Made by a program: the position numbers and the translations under genes
NCBI GenBank assembly: GCA_002305795.1
Contig: DBRF01000013.1
Location: 33,027 to 97,026 of the forward strand
Length of the DNA stretch: 64,000 nucleotides
Reading direction: 5' to 3'
Origin: Ruminococcaceae bacterium UBA1375
GTDB taxonomy: Bacteria; Bacillota; Clostridia; Oscillospirales; Ruminococcaceae
In this document: piece after piece, positions 33,516-41,215 of the stretch
Position numbering within the stretch: the stretch's first letter is position 1
Layout: the number at the start of each line of letters is the position of its first letter
Notes under the pieces: generated by a model
The model's database searches: none
What the model was told of the DNA's origin: nothing
The model's input: only the letters and a program-made list of their open reading frames with translations

Positions 33516-34277
33516 ATGACCCATATTCTCATTAACGGCGCCTGCGGCCACATGGGCCGGGTGATTGCCGATGTGATTGCCAACCGGGAAGACTGCACCG
33601 TGCTGGCCGGGGTGGACCCGGTAGGCGCAGCCTATGGGGAGTTCCCGGTGTACCCCAGCTTTGACCAGGTGGAGGAAAAGGCGGATGTCATCATCGACTT
33701 TTCCCATCCCTCCGCATTGGAAGGGATGCTGGACTACGCCAAGAGCCACTTTACCCCGGTGGTCATTGGCTCCACCGGCTACACCCCGGAGCAGAAGCAG
33801 CAGATTCAGGACGCCGCTAAGGAAATCCCGGTGTTCTTCTCCTTTAATATGTCCCTGGGAGTGAACCTGCTGGTGAACCTGGCCAAGAAGGCGGCCCAGG
33901 TGCTGGGAGACCAGTTCGACATCGAAATTGTGGAAAAGCACCACAATCAGAAGATCGACGCCCCCAGCGGCACCGCTTTGATGATCGCCGACGCCATCCA
34001 GGAAACCATGGGCGGCAATATGGTGTACCAGTACGACCGCCATGCCCAGCGGAAAAAGCGGGAGCACAATGAGATTGGCATCCACTCTGTCCGGGGCGGC
34101 ACCATTGTGGGGGAACACCAGGTGATTTTCGCCGGACGGGACGAGGTGGTCACCCTGACCCACGAAGCCCACAGCAAGCAGGTGTTTGCAGTAGGGGCAG
34201 TGAACGCAGCGGTGTTCTTGGAAAAGAAAACCCCCGGCCTTTACGACATGGGCGCTATGCTGGCGGAAACGGAATAA
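33516..34277 (+). CDS. dapB: 4-hydroxy-tetrahydrodipicolinate reductase
   Basis: 253 residues. Uses NAD(P)H to reduce the DapA product. N-terminal 'INGACGHMGRV' nucleotide site, 'DFSHPSALEGML', 'GSTGYTPEQ', and catalytic 'EKHHNQKIDAPSGTAL' with the HH and Lys. AAAGGAAG precedes ATG 33516. Last gene of the riboswitch operon; later diaminopimelate genes are absent here. Repeat copy B begins five bases after the stop. Confidence 0.97.
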   Translation: MTHILINGACGHMGRVIADVIANREDCTVLAGVDPVGAAYGEFPVYPSFDQVEEKADVIIDFSHPSALEGMLDYAKSHFTPVVIGSTGYTPEQKQQIQDAAKEIPVFFSFNMSLGVNLLVNLAKKAAQVLGDQFDIEIVEKHHNQKIDAPSGTALMIADAIQETMGGNMVYQYDRHAQRKKREHNEIGIHSVRGGTIVGEHQVIFAGRDEVVTLTHEAHSKQVFAVGAVNAAVFLEKKTPGLYDMGAMLAETE

Positions 34278-34282
34278 GTTTT

Positions 34283-34509
34283 CAGACTGTAGAAAAAGCC
34301 AAACTAAAGTTTTTGGTGCAGCTTTTTACAAAAAGCTGCTGGGGTTGCAAGGGGCGAAGCCCCTGCATAGAAATTGTTCTTTAAACTCTTTCTTCCACCT
34401 TGTTCTTTAAAAAAGTTGTGGAAACAGCAAACCGGAATCTGCCCGTCCAAAGGCGTAGAGCCGAGGGCGGGTCAATCCGGAAACACCCAAATCCTTTTTC
34501 GACAAGTTG
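34283..34509 (+). repeat. Dispersed MITE-like element, copy B (full length)
   Basis: 227 bp with ends CAGACTGTAGAAAAA and TTTTTCGACAAGTTG; the reverse complement of the right end matches the left in 11 of 15 positions. AAGTTTT occurs immediately outside both ends (34276-34282 and 34510-34516), as a target-site duplication would. Internal hairpins: GCAGCTTTTT/AAAAAGCTGC (34320-34340), GGGGC/GCCCC (34351-34362) and the CGTAGAGCCGAGGGCGGG core (34454-34471). Non-coding. Confidence 0.88.
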
Positions 34510-34548
34510 AAGTTTTTCCTTCCATAAAATAGGATAGAACAGAATCAA

Positions 34549-34586
34549 AACCGGAGCTTGGGAGCAATTTCCCGGCTCCGGTTTTT
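34549..34586 (+). terminator. Terminator between dapB/repeat B and capA
   Basis: AACCGGAG...CTCCGG stem followed by TTTTT. It and the capA promoter occupy the rest of the spacer 34510-34667. Confidence 0.8.
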
Positions 34587-34592
34587 CTGTCA

Positions 34593-34621
34593 TTGACAGG
34601 CTCCCCTGCCTTTGCTACAAT
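34593..34621 (+). promoter_or_regulatory. Promoter of the capA-like gene
   Basis: TTGACA, 17 bases, TACAAT (34616-34621). Confidence 0.8.
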
Positions 34622-34667
34622 ATTCCTAGCATTGGACAAAAATCCAGAAAAAAGGAAGGAATCTGTC

Positions 34668-35879
34668 ATGAATCGCAATCGTTTTTTTAAATGGCTGGTC
34701 CTGCTCAGCGCCGGGGTGCTGCTGTTTTCTCTGACCGGCTGTTCTCCCTCCACCCAGCCTGCCGATACCCAGCCGGAATCTTCCCTCAGTGAGGAAAGCC
34801 AGCCCGCCGTCCCCGATCCGGTGAGCGTCAGCTTTGTGTCGGTGGGAGATAATCTGATTCACTCCTCCATCTATCAGCAGGCCAACGCCCGTGCCGGGGG
34901 AGGGGACAACTACGACTTTTCCGCCGCCTACGCCAATGTGGCGGATCGGATTGCCCAGCCGGACGTGGCCACCATCAACCAGGAAACGGTGATGTCGGGA
35001 ATGGATGAGCCTTCCAGCTATCCCCTCTTCAATTCCCCCCAAACCCTGGGAGATCAGATGATTGCTCTGGGCTTTGATGTGTTTAACCTGGCCAACAATC
35101 ACATGCTGGATATGGGCTCTGACGGATTAGACGCCACCCTGCAATACTGGGACAGCAAAACTGAAGTGGTCCATACTGGGGCTTACCGGAATCCGGAGGA
35201 GTTTTACCAGGTGGAGAGCCACACCGTCAACGGATTGAAGATTGGATATGTGGGGGCCACCAGCTACACCAACGGTCTGAGCCTGCCGGATGGCAGCCAG
35301 CTCACCTATATCCTCACCTCCGAGGAAGACCTGCTGAAAGCCAAGATTGAAGCGGCTCGGGCAGCCTGCGACGTGGTGGTAGTAAACGTTCACTGGGGCA
35401 ATGAATACGCCACCGAGCCCACCCAGGAACAGCGGGACTTGGCTCAGAAGATGTTAAATTGGGGAGCCGACGTGATTTTAGGCCACCACCCCCATGTGCT
35501 GCAAACCATGGAGTATTTGCCCAAATACGACGGGGAACAGGGCTTGGTGATCTACTCTCTGGGCAACTTCATCTCTGCCCAGGACCAGGGGATGCGGATG
35601 ATCGGCGGGATGCTCAACTACACCCTGACCAAGCATTACGACACGAACACCGTCACCGTGGACAATGTCTCCTTTGAGCCGGTGATCACCCATTACGATT
35701 CCGGGTATAAGAACATCCGCCTGTACCTTTACAGCCAGTACAGCAATGACCTGGCCCTGTCCCATGGGGTGCGCAGCAACACCTCCGCCTTTTCCATGGA
35801 GTACATCGACCAGGTGGTCAGCGCCGTGATTCCCTCCCAGTTCTGGACCCCGGCAGCGTCGGACCAGGCGGCGGCGTAA
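34668..35879 (+). CDS. CapA-family lipoprotein
   Basis: 403 residues. Lipoprotein signal with lipobox 'LTGC' (Cys about 24), a Ser/Glu/Pro-rich linker (25-50), then a CapA/PgsA metallophosphatase-like domain: 'VGDNLIHSSIY', 'NLANNHMLDMGSDG', 'NVHWGNEY' and 'VILGHHPHVLQ' supply the His/Asp metal ligands. The family is named for poly-gamma-glutamate synthesis, but most members act in unknown cell-surface polymer chemistry. AAAGGAAGG precedes ATG 34668; an earlier in-frame start overlaps the promoter and is rejected. It may be cotranscribed with the following membrane protein gene. Confidence 0.9.
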   Translation: MNRNRFFKWLVLLSAGVLLFSLTGCSPSTQPADTQPESSLSEESQPAVPDPVSVSFVSVGDNLIHSSIYQQANARAGGGDNYDFSAAYANVADRIAQPDVATINQETVMSGMDEPSSYPLFNSPQTLGDQMIALGFDVFNLANNHMLDMGSDGLDATLQYWDSKTEVVHTGAYRNPEEFYQVESHTVNGLKIGYVGATSYTNGLSLPDGSQLTYILTSEEDLLKAKIEAARAACDVVVVNVHWGNEYATEPTQEQRDLAQKMLNWGADVILGHHPHVLQTMEYLPKYDGEQGLVIYSLGNFISAQDQGMRMIGGMLNYTLTKHYDTNTVTVDNVSFEPVITHYDSGYKNIRLYLYSQYSNDLALSHGVRSNTSAFSMEYIDQVVSAVIPSQFWTPAASDQAAA

Positions 35880-35908
35880 TGGATGGAGTGGAAAAAAGAG
35901 GCGTTTTG

Positions 35909-38092
35909 ATGAAAGTAAAAGGGATTTTGCTGCAAAAGGGGCTTCCAAAACTATACCAGTATTTGGTGCTGGCCCTCTTTTTTGTGATTCTGTGTTATTT
36001 GGCTTTTTTAAGTGCATACAGCACCTGTGGAGTTTATGCTTCGGAAACCAGCTATTTTGTGCGGGACAGTATTTTGCTCAATCTGGCCGTTGTGGCAGCG
36101 GTGATACTGCTGGGAGTGGGGCTGAGACTGTTTCGTCCCTTTGCCTGTTTTTTGGAGCAGTTGGAGAAGGAAACGTCCCGGTATCTGCGCTTGCGGCGGA
36201 TTTTGTTGGCAGTTTTGGCAGGGTTGGCGCTGCTTTGGGTATTGGCGACTCAATTTGCGCCACGGGCGGACCAGGAAGATGTGCTTCAGGCAGCTTACGG
36301 CATTCAGTTGGGAGATTTTTCTTCCTTTTCCGACGATGGTTACCTGGGAATGCGCCACCATCAGTTGGGGGTCACCTGGGTGATGTATCTGTTTACCCTG
36401 GTGTTCGGCGGCGGCAACGCCGTGGCATTCCAGGTGCTGAATGTGGCGGGATTGGTGCTGTTTTACCGGGAATTGTCGGGAATTTGCCTGCAATGCGGAT
36501 TTCGCCGCTCAGTTTCTCTGGCCACTGTCTTTACCGGCATTCTATTTTATCCTTTGATTTTTTATTGCACCTTTGTGTATGGAAATATTTGGGGCCTTGC
36601 CCTTTCGGTGCTGGCAATTCGGCTGGAATTGGCGTTTTTGCAAACCCACCGGCTGCGTTTCTGCTTTACGTCCGCTTTAGCCGTCACCGGCGCCATCTTT
36701 GTCAAGTTTAACTATGTGGTCTTTCTCATCGGGATGCTGCTATACGCCTTGGTGGAGGCAGCGAAGCAGAAGAAGGGAAAATTTCTTCTACTCCCCCTGT
36801 TGATGGCGGTGGGAGTGGGGCTGCAGTCCATTTTGCCCCTGGCCGTTGCCCGGCAGGTGAGCGGGGACCCCATGGACCGGGGCGCCAGCACCATGGCCTG
36901 GGTGGCCATGGGACTTCAGCAGGATGGTCCGGTATTTCCCGGTTGGGGCGGAACGGTGTTTCCTGGCTGGTACAACGCCTATGAGTACTACACCTACCAG
37001 CAAAGCGGCCACGACGGTGCAATTCAGCAAGAAATGGCAAAGGAAAGCATTGCCCAGTCCCTTTCTTATTTTGCTTCCCATCCGGGGGAAACAGTAAAGT
37101 TTTTCACTCGGAAAACGGCTTCCCAATGGAATAACCCCACTTTTCAATGTTATTGGATTACGGAAAATACCGACAGCCAGGTGGGGATGAGCCAATGGGT
37201 CTGGTGGCTCAGCCGTGGGCCGGGAGCGCAGCTTGGCGCACAGTATCTGAATTTGTTGCAATTTGTCCTTTTGGCGGGAGCCGTCTTTTATTGTTTGCTC
37301 TACCGCAAGGATACCAGACAGCAGCCTTTTTTGCTGTTGGCTATGATTTTTATAGGAGGTTTTTTGTTTCAACTGATCTGGGAGGCAAAAGCCCAGTATA
37401 CCATTAGTTATTTTGTGCTGCTCTTTCCCTTTGCCCTGGCAGGATATGCCAGGTTGACCAGCCGCACCCTGCTGCTGCTTTCTCCCAAAGGACGTATTCA
37501 GTTGACGCACAGATTGCAAACCCAGTGGAAGAGCTTGCTCCCTTATGGGATTTTAAGTGTGTGCTTGGCGGTGGTTTGTGTGTTTGCCTATGCCGGGCCT
37601 CGAGGAGATTACCTTGTAGCGGATACCCAGGGTTACCTTACTTATGCCCGGGAACACAGCGGTGCCGTCACCCTTTCAGACGGAACATGGCGGCTGCAAA
37701 ATGCCGGCGGTTTGTTTTTGGCGGTGGAGGAAAGGGAAAGCCCTGAAAAGGATACCCGTCCGGAGGGAAGGTTTTATCTTTCCGACCAGGCGCAGGGGGC
37801 AGAAACCCTTCTTACGGTGAAAAATTATCAAGGTAAAGGCTGGATTTATGGAGAAGACCCATCCTGCCGGTTTTCGATTGCCAGTGAGCAGGGGGACGAA
37901 CAGCAGGAGTGTTCCGTGGATTATTACGATTACGGCAATCGGGTTTGGCGGGTTTTGGAAAATGAGGATGGAAGCTACCGGTTTTGCTATGACGAAATTT
38001 ATGTCTTAACTGCCGATGCGCAGACCCAGGAAGTGTTCCTCTCTGTTTGGCAAAATTTGGATACCCAAAAATGGATTGCGGTTTCGCCTTGA
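35909..38092 (+). CDS. GT-C-type membrane glycosyltransferase-like protein
   Basis: About 727 residues. Some twelve membrane helices (10-530), then an extracytoplasmic domain of about 170 residues. After the first helices comes 'RADQEDVLQAAYG', a DxD/E-like acidic motif in the first large external loop, and 'GYLGMRHHQLG', typical of GT-C polyprenyl-phosphate sugar transferases (GT39/GT83-like). The C-terminal part has ricin-like 'WRLQNAGGLFLAV' and 'WQNLDTQKW' QxW-type repeats, suggesting a beta-trefoil. ATG 35909 with AGAGG upstream; ATG 35879, overlapping the capA stop, is an alternative. Lower GC than its neighbours. Donor and acceptor unknown. Confidence 0.75.
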   Translation: MKVKGILLQKGLPKLYQYLVLALFFVILCYLAFLSAYSTCGVYASETSYFVRDSILLNLAVVAAVILLGVGLRLFRPFACFLEQLEKETSRYLRLRRILLAVLAGLALLWVLATQFAPRADQEDVLQAAYGIQLGDFSSFSDDGYLGMRHHQLGVTWVMYLFTLVFGGGNAVAFQVLNVAGLVLFYRELSGICLQCGFRRSVSLATVFTGILFYPLIFYCTFVYGNIWGLALSVLAIRLELAFLQTHRLRFCFTSALAVTGAIFVKFNYVVFLIGMLLYALVEAAKQKKGKFLLLPLLMAVGVGLQSILPLAVARQVSGDPMDRGASTMAWVAMGLQQDGPVFPGWGGTVFPGWYNAYEYYTYQQSGHDGAIQQEMAKESIAQSLSYFASHPGETVKFFTRKTASQWNNPTFQCYWITENTDSQVGMSQWVWWLSRGPGAQLGAQYLNLLQFVLLAGAVFYCLLYRKDTRQQPFLLLAMIFIGGFLFQLIWEAKAQYTISYFVLLFPFALAGYARLTSRTLLLLSPKGRIQLTHRLQTQWKSLLPYGILSVCLAVVCVFAYAGPRGDYLVADTQGYLTYAREHSGAVTLSDGTWRLQNAGGLFLAVEERESPEKDTRPEGRFYLSDQAQGAETLLTVKNYQGKGWIYGEDPSCRFSIASEQGDEQQECSVDYYDYGNRVWRVLENEDGSYRFCYDEIYVLTADAQTQEVFLSVWQNLDTQKWIAVSP

Positions 38093-38106
38093 ATTAAAAA
38101 TTTTTC

Positions 38107-38135
38107 TTGACAACCCCCTTCCTTTTTTGTATAAT
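38107..38135 (+). promoter_or_regulatory. Perfect consensus promoter of rplU-prp-rpmA
   Basis: TTGACA (38107-38112), 17 bases, TATAAT (38130-38135). Confidence 0.88.
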
Positions 38136-38141
38136 AGAAAG

Positions 38142-38223
38142 GCCGCATGGAACGGGCCGGAAAGACAGGGAACGCCCTGCGCCTGACTCCAGCGAGATTA
38201 GAAAAAGGCGGTGCCTTAGAAAG
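38142..38223 (+). ncRNA. Possible ribosomal protein L21 leader
   Basis: About 80 bases of transcribed leader with several G+C-rich pairings (GGCCG/CGGGCC, GGGAACGCCC). rplU operons in Firmicutes often carry a structured L21 leader for autoregulation. I did not match specific conserved positions, so this is an inference from place and size. Confidence 0.4.
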
Positions 38224-38535
38224 ATGTATGCAGTCATTGAAACCGGCGGAAAGCAGTACCGGGTCAGCGAAGGAGACGAAATCTTCGTAGAAAAGCTGGG
38301 CCTGGAAGCGGAAGAAAAGGTCAGCTTCGACAAGGTCATTGCAGTCAGCGACGACAACGGCCTGAAAGTGGGAACTCCCTATGTGGAATCCGCTACTGTG
38401 GACGCTACCGTGGTAAAGAACGGCAAGGGTAAGAAAATCACCGTGTTTACCTACAAGCCCAAGAAGAGCAGTGCTCGGAAAAAGGGCCATCGTCAGGCTT
38501 ACACCAAGGTGAAGATCGACGCCATCCACGCTTAA
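38224..38535 (+). CDS. rplU: Large ribosomal subunit protein bL21
   Basis: 103 residues, exact family length. 'MYAVIETGGKQYRV', 'VTAYKPKK'-like 'VFTYKPKKSSARKKGHRQ' and the C-terminal 'YTKVKIDAI' are characteristic. It binds 23S rRNA next to L20. ATG 38224 is used; the longer frame upstream is the leader. First gene of the conserved rplU-prp-rpmA cluster. Confidence 0.97.
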   Translation: MYAVIETGGKQYRVSEGDEIFVEKLGLEAEEKVSFDKVIAVSDDNGLKVGTPYVESATVDATVVKNGKGKKITVFTYKPKKSSARKKGHRQAYTKVKIDAIHA

Positions 38536-38538
38536 TGT

Positions 38539-38859
38539 ATGATTTTCGCTGTTTTTTCCCGCAAGGGAAACCGTATCACTGAAGTTTCGGTGAGCGGACA
38601 TGCTGGCTACGCTCCCAAAGGGGAGGACATTGTCTGTGCCAGCGTCACCAGCGCCTTGCAGACCGTGATCAACGGGATCACCGAGGTGCTGAAAGTTCCG
38701 GCGCAGGTTCAGGTGGACGAAAACAAGATTACCTGTACTTTGCCGGAGGATTCCGACAGCCAGGCTGCCCAGGCTTTTTTAAACGCCTTGTTTTTGCAGC
38801 TGAATCTGCTGGCGGAAGATTATCCCAAAACCATAACTTTGAAAAATCTGGAGGTGTAG
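38539..38859 (+). CDS. prp: Ribosomal-processing cysteine protease Prp
   Basis: 106 residues. Conserved 'SGHAGYAPKGEDIVCASVTS' gives catalytic His22 and Cys34. In Firmicutes this enzyme removes the N-terminal extension of L27 (established for S. aureus). It begins three bases after the rplU stop and precedes rpmA, which carries exactly the extension that Prp cuts. Confidence 0.95.
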   Translation: MIFAVFSRKGNRITEVSVSGHAGYAPKGEDIVCASVTSALQTVINGITEVLKVPAQVQVDENKITCTLPEDSDSQAAQAFLNALFLQLNLLAEDYPKTITLKNLEV

Positions 38860-38862
38860 ACC

Positions 38863-39144
38863 ATGTTGCGTTTATCCATGCAGTTTTTTGCTCACAAAAA
38901 GGGCGTAGGTTCCACCAAGAACGGCCGTGATTCCGAGTCCAAGCGGCTGGGCGCCAAGCGTGCCGATGGTCAGTTTGTGCTGGCCGGCAACATCCTGGTT
39001 CGCCAGAGAGGCACCCACATTCACGCCGGTGAAAATGTCGGACGGGGCAGCGACGACACCCTGTTCGCCAAGATTGACGGAACCGTGAAGTTCGAGCGGA
39101 TGGGCAAGGACAAGAAAAAGGTCAGCGTCTATCCCGCAGTCTAA
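38863..39144 (+). CDS. rpmA: Large ribosomal subunit protein bL27 with cleavable N-extension
   Basis: 93 residues. The first nine, 'MLRLSMQFF', are the Firmicutes leader, and the mature protein begins AHKKG after the Phe-Phe; cleavage there is expected from Prp. The mature N-terminus reaches the peptidyl transferase centre, so uncleaved L27 is harmful (family knowledge). 'GRDSESKRLGAKRADGQFV' and 'RQRGTHIHAGENVGRG' mark the family. GGAGG precedes ATG 38863. Confidence 0.97.
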   Translation: MLRLSMQFFAHKKGVGSTKNGRDSESKRLGAKRADGQFVLAGNILVRQRGTHIHAGENVGRGSDDTLFAKIDGTVKFERMGKDKKKVSVYPAV

Positions 39145-39163
39145 GTGATGATAGCAACAATGA

Positions 39164-39197
39164 AGCGTGCCCGGAAGAAGCTGCGGCACGCTTTTTT
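39164..39197 (+). terminator. Terminator of rplU operon
   Basis: AGCGTGCC/GGCACGCT stem followed by TTTTTT, immediately before obg; obg expression must come from read-through or an unseen promoter. Confidence 0.85.
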
Positions 39198-39215
39198 GTG
39201 CAGAAAGGAGCCGCC

Positions 39216-40490
39216 ATGTTTGTCGATCAGGCAAAGATTTATGTGAAGGCGGGGGACGGAGGCAACGGCTGTGTCTCCTTCCACCGAGAGAAATATGTGG
39301 CCGCCGGCGGCCCCGATGGGGGAGACGGCGGCAAAGGGGGAGACGTGCTGTTCGTGGCGGATGACCACACCTCCACCCTGGTGGACTTTCGCTATAAGCG
39401 CAAGTATATCGCCGAAAATGGCGCTCCCGGCAGCGGCAACCGCTGCACCGGAAAAAGCGGCGCCGACCTGATTATCCCGGTGCCTCGGGGCACTCTGGTG
39501 CGGGAAGCGGACACCGGACGGCTGCTGGCCGACGTGTCCGGGGAAGAACCTGTGCTGGTGTTCCAGGGAGGCAAGGGAGGCGCAGGCAACCAGCATTTCG
39601 CCACCGCCACCCGGCAGATTCCCCGGTTCGCCAAGCCGGGAACCCCCGGGGAAGGGGGCTATATCACCCTGGAACTCAAGCTGCTGGCCGACGTGGGGCT
39701 GGTGGGCTTCCCCAACGTGGGAAAATCCACCTTCATCAGCGTGGTCAGCGCCGCCAAGCCCAAAATCGCCAACTACCACTTTACCACCCTCACTCCGGTG
39801 CTGGGTGTGGTAAAGCAGGACACCGGTTCCAGCTATGTGATGGCGGACATTCCCGGCCTCATTGAAGGGGCCAGCGATGGGGTGGGCCTGGGCCATGACT
39901 TTCTCCGCCATGTGGAGCGGTGCCGGCTGATCCTCCATGTAGTGGACGTAGCAGGCAGCGAAGGCCGGGACCCCAAAGAGGACTTTTTGGCCATCAACCG
40001 GGAGCTGGAACGGTTCAGCCCGGAATTGGCTCAGCGTCCTCAGATTGTGGCTGCCAATAAGGCGGATCTGGCCACCCCGGAGCAGGTGGAAGAGTTTACC
40101 CAATTTATCCGGGAGCAGGGGATGGAATGCTATCCCATCAGCGCCGCCACCACCAAGGGAACCAAAGAATTGGCGGATCTGCTGGCGGCTAAACTGGCCC
40201 AGCTGCCCCCTATCCGTTCCTTTGAAGCCCAGCCCATCACCCAGCAGGAGCGGCGCAGCCGCCAACTCAGCCGGGAATTCCAGGTTACTGTGGAAAATCA
40301 GGTGTACCGGGTGGAAGCCCCCTTCTTGGAAAAACTGCTGGAAGGGGTCAACCTGGACGACTATTCTTCCCTCCAGTATTTCCAGAAGGTGCTGCGGGAA
40401 AGCGGCGTCATCGACAAGCTGGAAGAACTGGGCATTCAGGAAGGAGATACGGTGGAACTGGCCGGATTTGCCTTCGACTTTGTCCCCTAA
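39216..40490 (+). CDS. obg: Obg-family GTPase
   Basis: 424 residues. Glycine-rich Obg fold (1-158, 'GGDGGNGCVSF', 'GGPDGGDGGKGG'), G domain (159-330) with G1 'GFPNVGKST', G3 'DIPGLIEGA' and G4 'NKAD', and the C-terminal OCT domain (about 345-424) present in Firmicutes. It acts in 50S maturation and stress signalling. ATG 39216 has AAAGGAG upstream. A short distance from rplU-rpmA, the common gene order. Confidence 0.97.
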   Translation: MFVDQAKIYVKAGDGGNGCVSFHREKYVAAGGPDGGDGGKGGDVLFVADDHTSTLVDFRYKRKYIAENGAPGSGNRCTGKSGADLIIPVPRGTLVREADTGRLLADVSGEEPVLVFQGGKGGAGNQHFATATRQIPRFAKPGTPGEGGYITLELKLLADVGLVGFPNVGKSTFISVVSAAKPKIANYHFTTLTPVLGVVKQDTGSSYVMADIPGLIEGASDGVGLGHDFLRHVERCRLILHVVDVAGSEGRDPKEDFLAINRELERFSPELAQRPQIVAANKADLATPEQVEEFTQFIREQGMECYPISAATTKGTKELADLLAAKLAQLPPIRSFEAQPITQQERRSRQLSREFQVTVENQVYRVEAPFLEKLLEGVNLDDYSSLQYFQKVLRESGVIDKLEELGIQEGDTVELAGFAFDFVP

Positions 40491-40508
40491 GGAAAGGAGG
40501 GGAGGGCT

Positions 40509-40901
40509 TTGGACTCCCCAAAATTGTTGAACCCTTTGGTGCTTGCTTATCAGGGGGATGTGGTGTATGAGCTTATGGTGCGCCGCCGCTTGATTGAGAC
40601 CACCCGGCTGGGAGTTTCCGCCCTGCACCGAGAAACGGTAAAGCGGGTCTGCGCCCACTACCAGTCCCAGGCCATGGAAATTCTGGAGCCCATGCTCACC
40701 CAAGAGGAGCTGGAAATCTATAAGCGGGGCCGCAACGCCTCCAGCCATGTACCCCGGCACGCCGATATGCTGGAGTATCGCCGGGCCACCGGCTTTGAAG
40801 CCTTGTTCGGCTATCTGTCCCTGTCCGGACAGGAGCGGCGGCTGGAAGAGTTGTTTGACGCTTTCTGGCAGCCCCCGCAGACGCCGGTAAAAACCAAATA
40901 A
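40509..40901 (+). CDS. mrnC: Mini-ribonuclease III
   Basis: 130 residues, an RNase III catalytic domain without the dsRNA-binding domain. 'AYQGDVVYELMVR' with catalytic Asp17, 'YKRGRNA' and 'TGFEALFGYLSL' with the acidic partner are visible. It matures 23S rRNA ends in Firmicutes. Start is TTG 40509 with AGGAGGGGAGG upstream, 18 bases after obg. Confidence 0.93.
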   Translation: MDSPKLLNPLVLAYQGDVVYELMVRRRLIETTRLGVSALHRETVKRVCAHYQSQAMEILEPMLTQEELEIYKRGRNASSHVPRHADMLEYRRATGFEALFGYLSLSGQERRLEELFDAFWQPPQTPVKTK

Positions 40902-40930
40902 AAAACGGACCCCCGTTTGGGAGCCCGCTT
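40902..40930 (-). terminator. Terminator of the Asn/Gln-rich gene
   Basis: Minus strand CGGGCTCCC...GGGGGTCCG hairpin followed by TTTTTT. On plus it also closes the obg-mrnC unit. Confidence 0.7.
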
Positions 40931-40938
40931 TGCCCGAA

Positions 40939-41118
40939 TCAGTGGCCGCAGTTCTGGCTGGACGGATTGTTGGTCTTGTTGGTAAATTTGTTGGTCGCTT
41001 TGTTGTTGGTTTTGTTCTGGGTATTCTGGGTGTTCTGCATGCTCTGGGTGTTTTGGGTTTCAGGGCAGTTTTGAGCATTCTGGGTATTTTGGCTTTGGTT
41101 GGTTTTGTTGTTTGCCAT
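40939..41118 (-). CDS. Asn/Gln/Thr-rich 59-residue protein
   Basis: Small gene opposite to obg-mrnC and prfB. The product, starting MANNKTNQSQNTQNAQ, is nearly all Asn, Gln, Thr, Ser and Lys, with QNTQN-type repeats in the first half and N-K-T/F-T repeats in the second, ending SSQNCGH; two Cys. A strong GAGGTGAT Shine-Dalgarno precedes ATG 41118 and a terminator follows. No family is certain. The composition recalls gamma-type small acid-soluble spore proteins and other spore-associated low-complexity proteins, but the sequence signature of those is not clearly present. Confidence 0.7.
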   Translation of the reverse strand: MANNKTNQSQNTQNAQNCPETQNTQSMQNTQNTQNKTNNKATNKFTNKTNNPSSQNCGH

Positions 41119-41215
41119 AAAATATCACCTCGGGGCTATTGTGTCCCGCAGGGAAGAAGCTATACCTTTTGATTCATTTGTTTTTTCTGCGCGATTTTGG
41201 AAAGGAGTACCGTCT

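Noticed and set aside
40930..41172. Plus-strand hydrophobic 80-residue frame downstream of mrnC
   Set aside because: It is the complement of the Asn/Gln/Thr-rich gene, which has the better SD and terminator; the apparent membrane helix is a reverse-complement effect.
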